Shown: piece after piece, positions 34,949-43,974 of the stretch
Numbering within the stretch: the stretch's first letter is position 1
Layout of the letters: every line of letters begins with the position of its first letter
Source: Ascidiimonas sp046199005
GTDB lineage: Bacteria; Bacteroidota; Bacteroidia; Flavobacteriales; Flavobacteriaceae
Direction: 5' to 3'
Assembly (NCBI GenBank): GCA_046199005.1
Contig: CP176050.1
Span: forward strand, 4,154,001 to 4,218,000
Length of the DNA: 64,000 nt
The notes under the pieces: model-generated
What the model was told of the DNA's origin: nothing
The model's input: only the letters and a program-made list of their open reading frames with translations
Databases searched by the model: none
Program-made: the position numbers and the translations under genes

Positions 34949-36958
34949 ATGAGAAATTCGGCATTACTATTTCTTTGCACTTTTATTTGTTTATTTTTTT
35001 CAAAAAATTCTATTCTCGGAAATAACGGCTCCGTCGCATACATTTATCCGGTATCAAATATCTCCATCGACGGAAACCTCAATGATTGGCCAGCAGACAT
35101 TCAAAAAATTCCTTTACAAAATATACATTACGGAGCGGGTCTTAGCGGACCGGAAGATGCTACTGCTTTCTGGCAGGGAGGTTACGACCCAGCATCTGGT
35201 TATTTGTACATTGCCGCTTTGACTATTGATGATGATTATGTAAAAACACCTGATAACGGTCATTATTCAAGTCATGATTTTCAGGTATTGTACATAGACC
35301 CTGCACATCTTAAAAAAGGATCGGGGGTGATTGCCTATGAGATCGATGAAGACCATCGCAAGATCGTGAATCAGGAAGGGTTGAGTTTTTATCCACAGCT
35401 AAAAAATGCCAGTTTTAATGATGTAGAGCTTGTTATTAAAAGAGAGCTTAATACTACTATCTATGAATGGAAAATCAAGGTTTCCGGAGCACTGACTCCC
35501 GGAAGAGTTTTAGGGTTTGATTATGCCGTCTTCGATAAAGACACCAACGAAGACAATGTGATGGTGACCTGGGGACCTACCCAGGGGAATAAGTTTATGA
35601 ATTCGCAACTCATCGGGGATCTCGTATTGTTAGCTACCGGGGATTCTCTAAGTAATGTCTCTGGAACTCTTGAATGGAAGGGCGAAGCAGGAAAAAAATG
35701 GCCGCAGGCAGTCGTATTTAATCATCAAACCAACAGCGACCTTTTTATCGCCGCAGGTGTTGATTCCTTGGGTAATTACAGCGTCAAATTACCTAAAGGA
35801 GTTTATGATATTAGTATTCCTGCCAGTTGGCAGATGAATAAATGGTTTGATATTGACTTGATCAAGAGCGGAGATCATACCACTGCTATTGATGTTCAGA
35901 ATAACAAAAATATAAAAGTAGATGCCATTGCGGTTGCCCGTATTCCAAAACCAGCGCTCATTCCCGAAAAAGGACTCTTACATGAATCGTTCACCAAAGA
36001 ATCCGCACAACAAACCGATGCTTTTATCGAGGCTTATCGAGCTTACTACAATATTCCCGGAGTGTCGCTAGCGATCATTCAGGATGGTAAGTTAGTTTAT
36101 CATCAAAGCTACGGCGTTGAGAACACGATCACTCAAAAACCGCTGAGAGACAAGGCTGTTTTTGAGGCTGCTTCTATTACTAAGCTGGTATTTGCCTATG
36201 TGATGAACCGACTTATCCAACGCGGGGAATTTGATATCGACAAACCCTTGTATGAAACCCTTCCCTTTCCCGAATTGGAAAAATACCCGGAATACAAGCT
36301 GATGACTGCCCGACACGTCCTGACGCATAAAAGCGGACTCCCGAACTGGGGAACTGAAATGAAAAATACGCCGGGAACCGTCTACGGTTATTCCGGTGAA
36401 GGATTTGAATACTTGAAAAAGGTACTTGCCAAAGGAGAATTTGATAGTTTACCACAGATCATTCAATCCCATTTGGAGGCTGAAGTACTGCATCCGTTCG
36501 GGATGACCAATACCTACTTTATGTGTAATGAGCAACTACCCGAATTAAAGGTTGCCGGACATATTAATGGTATCCCGAATACGTTTGACTGTCCCGAAGG
36601 ACCCGGAATGGCATTTAGCATGCACACCGAAGCGAAAGACTTTGTGCCATTTGCGCTGGCTTTGCTGAATCGTGAAGGATTAACACCAGAGCAAGCGACC
36701 AACATGTTTCGTTACCACACTGTAGAAAAAGAAGAAGACTGGTATAAGGGGTATAAGTCCGGGTTTGGCCTAGGGGTTGCCTTAAGAGAATCCCCTCACG
36801 GTCTTGTCTTTGGCCACGGAGGAAACAATGGAGATTTCCGCTGTGTTTTTGAGATGTATGACGATCTCAAAAGTGGTTACATTATGTTTACCAATTCCAA
36901 TACCGGCGGACCGTTACTATTTGATCTAAAGGACTTTTTAGTGGAAGGGAAAGAATAG
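34949..36958 (+). CDS. Exported CBM9-like domain plus serine beta-lactamase-like hydrolase
   Basis: 669 residues. A signal peptide (about residues 1-24) is followed by a carbohydrate-binding-like domain of CBM9 type at about residues 30-210 (ISIDGNLNDWPADIQKIPLQ opens it). A short beta domain follows at about residues 235-325. The C-terminal hydrolase (about 350-665) has SITK in EAASITKLVFAYVM, YSGEGFEYL and GHGGNNGDF. Its core closely resembles that of the gene at 16137-17624 (shared TARHVLTHKSGLPNW-type and YSGEGF motifs), so these two are paralogues with different N-terminal partners. A polysaccharide- or glycan-associated esterase is plausible but unproven. Confidence 0.88.
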   Translation: MRNSALLFLCTFICLFFSKNSILGNNGSVAYIYPVSNISIDGNLNDWPADIQKIPLQNIHYGAGLSGPEDATAFWQGGYDPASGYLYIAALTIDDDYVKTPDNGHYSSHDFQVLYIDPAHLKKGSGVIAYEIDEDHRKIVNQEGLSFYPQLKNASFNDVELVIKRELNTTIYEWKIKVSGALTPGRVLGFDYAVFDKDTNEDNVMVTWGPTQGNKFMNSQLIGDLVLLATGDSLSNVSGTLEWKGEAGKKWPQAVVFNHQTNSDLFIAAGVDSLGNYSVKLPKGVYDISIPASWQMNKWFDIDLIKSGDHTTAIDVQNNKNIKVDAIAVARIPKPALIPEKGLLHESFTKESAQQTDAFIEAYRAYYNIPGVSLAIIQDGKLVYHQSYGVENTITQKPLRDKAVFEAASITKLVFAYVMNRLIQRGEFDIDKPLYETLPFPELEKYPEYKLMTARHVLTHKSGLPNWGTEMKNTPGTVYGYSGEGFEYLKKVLAKGEFDSLPQIIQSHLEAEVLHPFGMTNTYFMCNEQLPELKVAGHINGIPNTFDCPEGPGMAFSMHTEAKDFVPFALALLNREGLTPEQATNMFRYHTVEKEEDWYKGYKSGFGLGVALRESPHGLVFGHGGNNGDFRCVFEMYDDLKSGYIMFTNSNTGGPLLFDLKDFLVEGKE

Positions 36959-37436
36959 CGAGATTTTGAATATTCTCCCGAAGTCCACTGGAAAAAACTG
37001 TCAATTATAAAAGCGTCATTTCGACCATCTGCAATGTGGTCGAAGAATTCTGCCCTTTCTAAATCAGCTAATTCAAAATCTCTGTTCTAATAAACGATTT
37101 TCAAATCCAATATTAATATATCACTCATATCCCAGCTATTATTAGAATCATCCTGGTAAGGTCTGGGAGGGACTTATACGTCAAAAAGGATGTAAAATCA
37201 AAGTATAAAGGAAAACCGTAAGGAATTCTAAAACTATTCTCTTAATTGCAGTAAAGCAAAATCTAGTATAGCGTGCAATCGTAATTTCATTATTGAAAGT
37301 TCTGAAAAGCCGTTCCTTTTTAATAGGTTTGAGAGTAGTGAATAAAAGACGCTATTTTTAAAATTTGTTTAAAATAATAGAGAAATATTAAATGAGAAAT
37401 AGATGTGAACGCATTTGTTTCTGAATTGGGCAGCCA
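36959..37436. other. Non-coding gap with one hairpin, left edge of R-M island
   Basis: 478 bp with no credible gene. It holds a hairpin TTCGACCA (37020-37027) and TGGTCGAA (37037-37044), preceded by CGTCA, reminiscent of short palindromic repeats common in flavobacterial intergenic DNA. The rest is A+T-rich. It separates a plus-strand hydrolase from the convergent restriction endonuclease gene. Confidence 0.5.
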
Positions 37437-38255
37437 TTATTCACGATTGCCGTAAAAAATAGCTTGAATGATTTCTTCTAAATCCCCTGATTCAGAAATG
37501 GAGGTAAAAGCATTATGGATTATTTGATATGTGTTTTCCCTACCCGAACAAAAATTCCAAAATTGATTTTCCACCCAACCTTCGTTATCCGGTTCTAGTG
37601 GCCAACCACCCCCCATTGTTCTATCCCAAAAATTAGTTTCCTCGTATGGATTATATGGGAAAACGATTCTAGATTCGGCAAATTGGGTGGGAAATTGAGA
37701 ATAAAAAAAAGCATACCAATTTATGACTTGTTCAAAACATTTAGATAATGCACCTACATTAGGCTGAACAGTCTTGGTGTCAAAAAAATAATTTATTCCA
37801 TTCCTTCTTAACCAAATATCAACTCCAAACCCACGAGGTGCAGGTACGAAATCATTTATAGGATTATCGATATAAGCTTGACAGATCTCTTTAATTCTAT
37901 TGTGACAATATTCTGCATTAAATACAGGGTTCCTATTATTTCTTCCCTCAATGACTATTTGTAAAGTGTTTTGCAAGTTCGCAGGCATGTTGGCAGGTTT
38001 AGGTAGGTTTTCATTGACAACTTCGAAATCATTTAGAAGCGCTAAATTTTTTGCTAAAGGTTCCCATAATGTTGTGCCTAAGGAGGTTTCCATACCACCA
38101 ACAATTGAACGTATTTTACGTTCGACTGGTATAATCAAATCTAGAATTTGAAAATTAGGAATAACATTTATTCGATTTTGAATAAAATTGGTAATACTAT
38201 GAATAACAGTTTCTCTAGATATATCAAATACTTGTTGTTCTGTTGGTACTGGCAT
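37437..38255 (-). CDS. TdeIII-like type II restriction endonuclease
   Basis: 272 residues. The nuclease motif is PD-(D/E)xK-like: Asp146 in FGVDIWLRRNG and Asp159-Thr-Lys161 in NYFFDTKTVQPN. The fold order and the following CFEQVINWYAFFYSQFP match what I recall of the TdeIII family of type II enzymes. It lies 26 bp downstream of the cytosine methyltransferase gene and in the same direction, the standard partner arrangement with the methyltransferase made first. Isoschizomers of this family have been linked to GGNCC, but the target here is not readable from sequence. Local A+T content is higher than in neighbouring genes, in line with horizontal transfer. Confidence 0.82.
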   Translation of the reverse strand: MPVPTEQQVFDISRETVIHSITNFIQNRINVIPNFQILDLIIPVERKIRSIVGGMETSLGTTLWEPLAKNLALLNDFEVVNENLPKPANMPANLQNTLQIVIEGRNNRNPVFNAEYCHNRIKEICQAYIDNPINDFVPAPRGFGVDIWLRRNGINYFFDTKTVQPNVGALSKCFEQVINWYAFFYSQFPTQFAESRIVFPYNPYEETNFWDRTMGGGWPLEPDNEGWVENQFWNFCSGRENTYQIIHNAFTSISESGDLEEIIQAIFYGNRE

Positions 38256-38281
38256 GAGAATATTTATGCCGAAATATAATA

Positions 38282-39523
38282 TTATTTGCCCACTTTCTCA
38301 TAAAAAGTGTTAAGAAATTTGACAAGCGAATAACCAATTTCTTCACCAAGATTACAGGGTACAGCATTCCCAATCTGTTTATATTGTTGAGAAATTGACC
38401 CTACAAATTTCCATTCATCCGGAAAGGTCTGTATTCTAGCATATTCTCTTACAGTAAATGGTCTCGTTTCTTCTGGATGACATCTTTCAGTTTGTTTCTG
38501 AGCAGGACTACAAGTCAATGTTAAGCATGGTTCATCCCAACCAATCCTTCTTGCCATACCTGTTTTCCCTCCTCCTAAATAAAAACTCTTACCCATATAC
38601 TCTTTTTGTAATTCAATAGGTAAATCCCTCCAATATCCTTTGGGTGGAATCAACTCTAGAATTTCCTTTTTATGCTTAGGATAATTTGCTCCTTCTGAAT
38701 TAGGGACGTTACAGTTATATAATTCTCCCTTTTTTAAAGCATCAGATAAATTATAAACCTTTCTATAAGGTTTAGGATATTCGTATTGTACATTAATGTC
38801 TTTTCTTACTCCTACTAGAAATAATCTTTCTCTTTTTTGCGGTACTCTATAATTAATAGCTTTTAAGACTTGCACAGGAGCAACGTTATAACCAATTTCA
38901 TCAAGAATTGACATCATCCCTTCTAGAGTTTTTCCTTTTTCATGACTTAGCAAACCTCTAACATTTTCGCCTATACAAATAAGAGGATTCACTTCTTTAA
39001 CAACTCTTGCAAATTCATAAAATAAAGTGCCTCTTGCGTCCTTTAGACCTAATTTTTTTCCGGCATAGCTAAATGCTTGACAAGGAAAACCTCCAGTAAC
39101 GACGTCAATTGAATTTTTAAAATGATTGAAGTTAAAGTCTTTGATATCACCCTCTAGAACATTCCAATTAGGTCTATTATTTCTTAATGTTTGACAAGCC
39201 CATTTATCAATTTCATTTAAAGCGATACAATTTAAACCAGCCTTTTCCATTCCAACAGCTAGACCACCTGCACCAGCAAACAATTCTAAAACTGAATAGT
39301 CATTTTCAGGTTTTTCATAATTGGAAATTTCATCATCAACAACTTCATCAAAGAGGTTTCCTAAGAGTTCTTGAATATCTTCTTTTTTATAAACTCTATA
39401 ATTTGAAACTGGATCTCTAACAGCATTTAAAATACCTTCTTTATCCCATCTTCTTAAGGTTTCTTTACTTTTACCTACCAATTGAGCCGTTTCTGATAAT
39501 GATAAATAATCTTTTATAACCAT
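38282..39523 (-). CDS. HTH-fused DNA cytosine-5 methyltransferase
   Basis: 413 residues. Residues about 5-55 are a MerR/excisionase-like helix-turn-helix (LSLSETAQLVGKSKETLRRW then GILNAVRDPVSNYRVYKKED). The methyltransferase follows with motif I LFAGAGGLAVGM (81-92), catalytic Cys148 in GGFPCQAFSYAG, ENVRG (186-190), QKRERLFLVGVR (229-240), a target-recognition region about 245-350, motif IX RPFTVREYARIQTFPDEW and motif X QIGNAVPCNLGEEIG. It methylates C5 of cytosine to protect the genome from the endonuclease. No separate controller gene is seen, so the HTH may regulate the operon, as known for other C5 methyltransferases with N-terminal HTH. Its start is well separated from the divergent gene at 39725. 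Confidence 0.93.
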   Translation of the reverse strand: MVIKDYLSLSETAQLVGKSKETLRRWDKEGILNAVRDPVSNYRVYKKEDIQELLGNLFDEVVDDEISNYEKPENDYSVLELFAGAGGLAVGMEKAGLNCIALNEIDKWACQTLRNNRPNWNVLEGDIKDFNFNHFKNSIDVVTGGFPCQAFSYAGKKLGLKDARGTLFYEFARVVKEVNPLICIGENVRGLLSHEKGKTLEGMMSILDEIGYNVAPVQVLKAINYRVPQKRERLFLVGVRKDINVQYEYPKPYRKVYNLSDALKKGELYNCNVPNSEGANYPKHKKEILELIPPKGYWRDLPIELQKEYMGKSFYLGGGKTGMARRIGWDEPCLTLTCSPAQKQTERCHPEETRPFTVREYARIQTFPDEWKFVGSISQQYKQIGNAVPCNLGEEIGYSLVKFLNTFYEKVGK

Positions 39524-39724
39524 ATTACTAAACCTTATACATTGGTTACAAATTTAGAATTTATTTTTGAATTCTTAGGAAAAATAACGACTTGCCAACA
39601 GAGTTTAAAAAAAAGCAGTTTAAGAGCCTATTCAAAGTGATTTCCATAAATTTATATCTGTATTAAATCGAAAAGTTAGTTTTAAAACGGAAGACTGCCA
39701 TTAACCACACATTTTATAAAACCA

Positions 39725-40387
39725 ATGTTAGAGAAATTAATTAAACGAACAAACACATCAAAATTCTATCAAAATGGATATTTTCATTTGACCAAATTAA
39801 AAGGACATATTGGACATTTTAAAACAATGGAATTTAATTTTATTGTGGAAGAACGAAATGAGTATGGAAAGATTAATGATGTTGAGCATTGGCGATTAAT
39901 TTCTCACAATACTGTAAAGTTTAGCGGAATTTTTAAAGAACAGTATTTACCATATGTGAAACTCAAAGTATTATTGGAACACCCCTTACTATGGACTTTT
40001 AACAAGAACAAATTAGAATGTGAATTAAAAGGTTATCCGACAAATGCAAGTGAATTTATTGGAGATTTATTTTTCATTTATGAAAAGTACGGCGGAAATT
40101 GGTTGCCGCTGAATAAGAACTTTTTCAATATTAAGGAATATTATAAAAGAAACGGAAAAATGAATCTCGAAATTTCGGAACCACTTGCTGAACCAATAAG
40201 GATTATTTGCCATAAACATGGAATTGAATTTAATGTTGAGAATGTAATCAAGGGGTTTGAAAAGGGTTACGCATATCGACCAAATGCAAAGCTTCTGATT
40301 TTTGGAAACGAAGATGTGAGTCCAAATAATTTTAATTTAGGACAACCCTATATTATAGCAGATGAATTTATTGCAAACCGAAAATAA
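39725..40387 (+). CDS. Hypothetical protein beside the R-M system
   Basis: 220 residues, no signal peptide or membrane helix, A+T-rich codons like the neighbouring R-M genes. I recognise no family. The C-terminal region (EPLAEPIRIICHKHGIEFNV, then GYAYRPNAKLLIFGNEDVSP) and the repeated aromatic and Lys/Asn pattern suggest a compact mixed fold. It is divergent from the methyltransferase across about 200 bp. It could be an additional defence component or cargo carried with the island; nothing in its sequence proves either. Confidence 0.65.
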   Translation: MLEKLIKRTNTSKFYQNGYFHLTKLKGHIGHFKTMEFNFIVEERNEYGKINDVEHWRLISHNTVKFSGIFKEQYLPYVKLKVLLEHPLLWTFNKNKLECELKGYPTNASEFIGDLFFIYEKYGGNWLPLNKNFFNIKEYYKRNGKMNLEISEPLAEPIRIICHKHGIEFNVENVIKGFEKGYAYRPNAKLLIFGNEDVSPNNFNLGQPYIIADEFIANRK

Positions 40388-40641
40388 AAACATGTCGTAA
40401 TACCTGTAATCCTTAAAAAAGTCAATCATTTTTAAAATAAAGATGACCATAAGCGATAGTAGACAACCGCTTCACCCTATTTACCTTTTTTGATCCCTAC
40501 GGATTTGAATTTTCCTTGCTCTTAAAAGGGAAGTCTTCACTCGCTTCAACATAAAAAACCGTGAAAAACAAACTGAATTAAACTGCCAAAGATCACCGTC
40601 ATGAGAATTAATCTTAAAGTCTTTAAGTTCAATAAGAAGTC

Positions 40642-42309
40642 CTAAAACAACCCCTTAATATTCCCGTCTTTGTCAATCGAAATATTTTCAGAAGCGGGTT
40701 TAGCAGGGAGACCAGGCATACGCAACATGTTTCCGGCGATGGGAATAATAAATCCGGCTCCGGTGGCGATCTCAAATTCCCGTATGTGAATGTCAAAATT
40801 TTCCGGTCTACCCAGCTGTTTTTCGTCGTCACTTAAACTCTTTTGCGTCTTGGCGATACAAACAGGTAAATGCGCATAGCCCATTCTTTCGAATCGGCGT
40901 AATTGTGCTTTGGCTTGGTTGGATAAGATCACATTTTGCGCCCCGTAAATAGTGCGACAGATCTTTTCGATCTTACTGCGAATGGCATCGTCTAAAGCAT
41001 AAGTAGGCGTAAATTTTTGATCGCAGTCTTGCGCTACTTTCACCACTTTTTCCGCCAGATCGGTACAGCCTTTTCCACCTTCTGCCCAACCATAACTGAG
41101 TGCTGCAGGAACTCCCAGCGATTTACAGTGATCTAAGAGTGCTTGTTTTTCAGCTTCTGTATCACTGCTAAAAGCATTGATCGAAATCACTACCGGTATC
41201 CCAAAACTACGCAAGCTGTGAATGTGCCTTTCCAAATTGGGAAACCCTGCTTTTAATGCAGAGATATCTTCCTGAGTGAGTTCGTCTAAGGCTTTACCTC
41301 CGTGGTATTTAAGCGCCCGAATGGTAGCCACTAACACGATCGCTTTGGGAGACAAACCTGCTTGCCTGCATTTGATATTCAGGAATTTTTCTGCGCCCAG
41401 ATCGGCACCGAATCCCGCTTCGGTTACCACATAATCCGCCAGACTGAGTCCGGTTTTGGTCGCGAGGATAGAATTAGTACCCTGAGCGATATTCGCAAAG
41501 GGACCGCCGTGAATAATCGCCGGATTTCCTTCAAGCGTTTGCACTAAATTAGGTTTGATAGCATCCTTTAGCAAGACCGCCATAGCGCCTTGTGCTTTCA
41601 GGTCTCTGGCAAACACGGGAGCACCTTCCCAGGTGTTCCCTAAATAAATATTCCCGCATTTTTCTTGTAAGTCTTCAAAACTATTACTCAAACAAAGAAT
41701 GGCCATGATCTCAGAGGCCGCCGTGATATTAAATCCGGTTTCCCGGGCGATCCCTCCTGCCTTCCCGCCCAGTCCGGCAATAATATTTCGAAGTCCACGA
41801 TCGTTCATATCCATACACCGCTTCCAAAGTACGGTTCGCGGATCGATACCGAGGTTTCCGCTTTTGCTCTGAATATTGTTGTCGATAAGTGCTGCCAGCA
41901 AATTATTTGCTTTTTCAATCGCATGGAAATCTCCGGTAAAATGTAAATTGATATCCACCATGGGGATCACCTGACTCCATCCACCACCCGCAGCGCCACC
42001 TTTGATTCCGAATACCGGACCAAGACTAGGTTCGCGAAGTACAACCACTGTTTTTTTTCCGATATGATTCAATGCATCGCTTAGACCGATGGAGGTAGTT
42101 GTTTTTCCTTCACCGGCGGGTGTAGGGGTGATCGCAGTCACTAAGATCAGGTTGTTTTGATCAATTTTCTTATCATCAATTAGATGCAAAGGTAGTTTTG
42201 CTTTGTTGGAGCCGTAATATTCTAGGTATTCTTCTGGAATTTGGAGTTTTTCAGCTATTTCACGTATATGAATTTCCTTGACGCTCTGCGCTATTTCAAT
42301 ATCGGTCAT
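40642..42309 (-). CDS. fhs: Formate-tetrahydrofolate ligase
   Basis: 555 residues from the Met at 42309. The frame reaches 42354, but MTDIEIAQSVKEIHIREIAE is the family's usual beginning. The ATP-binding loop is AITPTPAGEGKTTTSIG, and FGIKGGAAGGGWSQVIPM, TEAGFGADLGAEKF and MPGLPAKPAS are characteristic. Reaction: formate, ATP and tetrahydrofolate to 10-formyl-THF, feeding purine synthesis and one-carbon metabolism. It is transcribed alone. A CTTAAAG/CTTTAAG palindrome at 40613-40627 lies just past its stop codon. Confidence 0.95.
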   Translation of the reverse strand: MTDIEIAQSVKEIHIREIAEKLQIPEEYLEYYGSNKAKLPLHLIDDKKIDQNNLILVTAITPTPAGEGKTTTSIGLSDALNHIGKKTVVVLREPSLGPVFGIKGGAAGGGWSQVIPMVDINLHFTGDFHAIEKANNLLAALIDNNIQSKSGNLGIDPRTVLWKRCMDMNDRGLRNIIAGLGGKAGGIARETGFNITAASEIMAILCLSNSFEDLQEKCGNIYLGNTWEGAPVFARDLKAQGAMAVLLKDAIKPNLVQTLEGNPAIIHGGPFANIAQGTNSILATKTGLSLADYVVTEAGFGADLGAEKFLNIKCRQAGLSPKAIVLVATIRALKYHGGKALDELTQEDISALKAGFPNLERHIHSLRSFGIPVVISINAFSSDTEAEKQALLDHCKSLGVPAALSYGWAEGGKGCTDLAEKVVKVAQDCDQKFTPTYALDDAIRSKIEKICRTIYGAQNVILSNQAKAQLRRFERMGYAHLPVCIAKTQKSLSDDEKQLGRPENFDIHIREFEIATGAGFIIPIAGNMLRMPGLPAKPASENISIDKDGNIKGLF

Positions 42310-42419
42310 GAACTGTTTATTTTGATGGTTTGGTTCGCTATATAAGCTACTCAAATATACAAATTTAAGAGCATCCGAAAGTACTTACAAATCCGAGTTA
42401 ATCAACTATTGAGACATCC

Positions 42420-42884
42420 TTAAAACCATCTTCCTCCGTGTATAGGTTTTTTTAAAAGTTCTTTAACCATTTCAAACGAACTGTTAATATCGCCAAACTT
42501 ACGCTTGTAATTGGAAGAACCTTTCAGCAGTTGTTCTACGCGAGTTGCATTTTCCTCTTCTGCTTGGTTGTAAGCTTCCCAATATTCCTTTTTAAATTGA
42601 GCGGCTTTTCTATTAAACTCATCATGAGAAAGAAGCAAACTATTGATGCCATTCTCAGAAATTCTTTGAACCCGATCGTTCAAAAGTTCCAATGCTATTC
42701 TGTTTCGCAGAGGGGTTTTCAGGGTTTTTAAATTTTCAGATAAGATAATTCTGTTTTTGTAATGCCCGAAACGGGCAACGAAGAGTAAATATCTCAATTT
42801 ATGAGTACGAACAATACGCATCATTATCCAGTTTGGTAATGCGTAATAAAAAAATCTACCAAGTAGTAGCAACAGCCAATACAT
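42420..42884 (-). CDS. Small hypothetical membrane-associated protein
   Basis: 154 residues. The N-terminus is hydrophobic (MYWLLLLLGRFFYYALPNWI), followed by a basic helix-rich tail (RIVRTHKLRYLLFVARFGHY) and charged helices. The last segment is FEMVKELLKKPIHGGRWF. No family recognised. A membrane anchor with cytoplasmic domain is the simplest reading. It sits between fhs and an aldo/keto reductase on the same strand with gaps of about 57-110 bp, so co-transcription is possible but uncertain. Confidence 0.65.
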   Translation of the reverse strand: MYWLLLLLGRFFYYALPNWIMMRIVRTHKLRYLLFVARFGHYKNRIILSENLKTLKTPLRNRIALELLNDRVQRISENGINSLLLSHDEFNRKAAQFKKEYWEAYNQAEEENATRVEQLLKGSSNYKRKFGDINSSFEMVKELLKKPIHGGRWF

Positions 42885-42941
42885 TGAAGGAGTCTTAAAC
42901 TACTTAAATATATAATATATCCGAGACACTTCTATAAAATA

Positions 42942-43814
42942 CTAAGGAACCTTATGACCTGTACTTGCTGTTAGCATCAAAAACCAATCTTCAAGTTCAA
43001 GCTCGATGGTTGTTGCTTTTACTGAATTTGTAATACGTTCTGGTGAAGTGGTACCGATTACCGGATGCACTCCGGCAGGATGTTTTAGAATCCAGGCTAG
43101 TAATAATTGATCTGCAGTCACATTGTATTTAGGAATAAATTCCAACATTTGTTGCTGAATGCGTGCTGTCTGTTCATTTTTCTCCCTGAAAACACTGCCT
43201 AAAGGACTCCAGGCCATAGGCGTAATCCCGTTTAAGAGCATTTGATCCAGACTGCCATTATGCATTGCTTCGTGTGCCGTCAGTGAAAATTCAATCTGAT
43301 TTACCTCAACATCAGATTTGCTCGCTATCAGCTCTATTTGAGAAGGTGTAAAATTGGAAACCCCAAATTCTTTAATCTTTCCTTGTTTTTTTAACTGTTC
43401 AACCGCCTTTGCGATCTCATCGGGATGCATTAGGGCACTGGGTCTATGCAATAGGAATAAGTCTAAATAGTCGGTTTGTAGATTTCTTAAGGATTCTTCT
43501 GCTGACCAAATAATGTAAGAGGCCTCGTAATTGTAATGTTTCACCCTATTGGGGCGCCTATCGCACATATATTGAATGCCACATTTACTTATCAACTCAA
43601 TCTCTTCGCGCTTGATCCCACTATCGGCAAATGCTTTTCCAAAATCGGTTTCGGTGGTATAACCTCCATAAATATCGGCGTGGTCAAACGTAGTGATCCC
43701 GTTTTTTAAACAATGATGCATCAAATCCTGCATCCCTTTTTTGTCCAGTTTCTTTCCCCAGCTACCCCAGGTCATCGTGCCCGCTATAATTTTTGAATAT
43801 GTATTTCCTTTCAT
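42942..43814 (-). CDS. Aldo/keto reductase (YdhF-like)
   Basis: 290 residues from the Met at 43814, since MKGNTYSKIIAGTMTWGSWG matches the normal start. TIM-barrel reductase signatures are HADIYGGYTTETDFGKAF (catalytic Asp, Tyr), LISKCG with the Lys, DLFLLHRPSALMHPDEIA and the NADPH-binding end HPVIGTTSPERITNSVKAT. Activity: NADPH-dependent reduction of aldehydes or ketones; physiological substrate unknown. It is divergent from the moxR operon, and the 160 bp between the two starts must hold both promoters. Confidence 0.92.
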   Translation of the reverse strand: MKGNTYSKIIAGTMTWGSWGKKLDKKGMQDLMHHCLKNGITTFDHADIYGGYTTETDFGKAFADSGIKREEIELISKCGIQYMCDRRPNRVKHYNYEASYIIWSAEESLRNLQTDYLDLFLLHRPSALMHPDEIAKAVEQLKKQGKIKEFGVSNFTPSQIELIASKSDVEVNQIEFSLTAHEAMHNGSLDQMLLNGITPMAWSPLGSVFREKNEQTARIQQQMLEFIPKYNVTADQLLLAWILKHPAGVHPVIGTTSPERITNSVKATTIELELEDWFLMLTASTGHKVP

Positions 43815-43974
43815 AAAAATGTTTATTTGTAAAGGTAGCAAACCTAAAACTTCCTTAAAATAAAGGCAGGTATTGAACTTTTAACCAATTATTAACAGGG
43901 AAACGTATAGAATTTTTATCAATTTGCATGAAAGGATGAGGATTGCTAAATTCACCTGCGGAAAATAAAAATTT

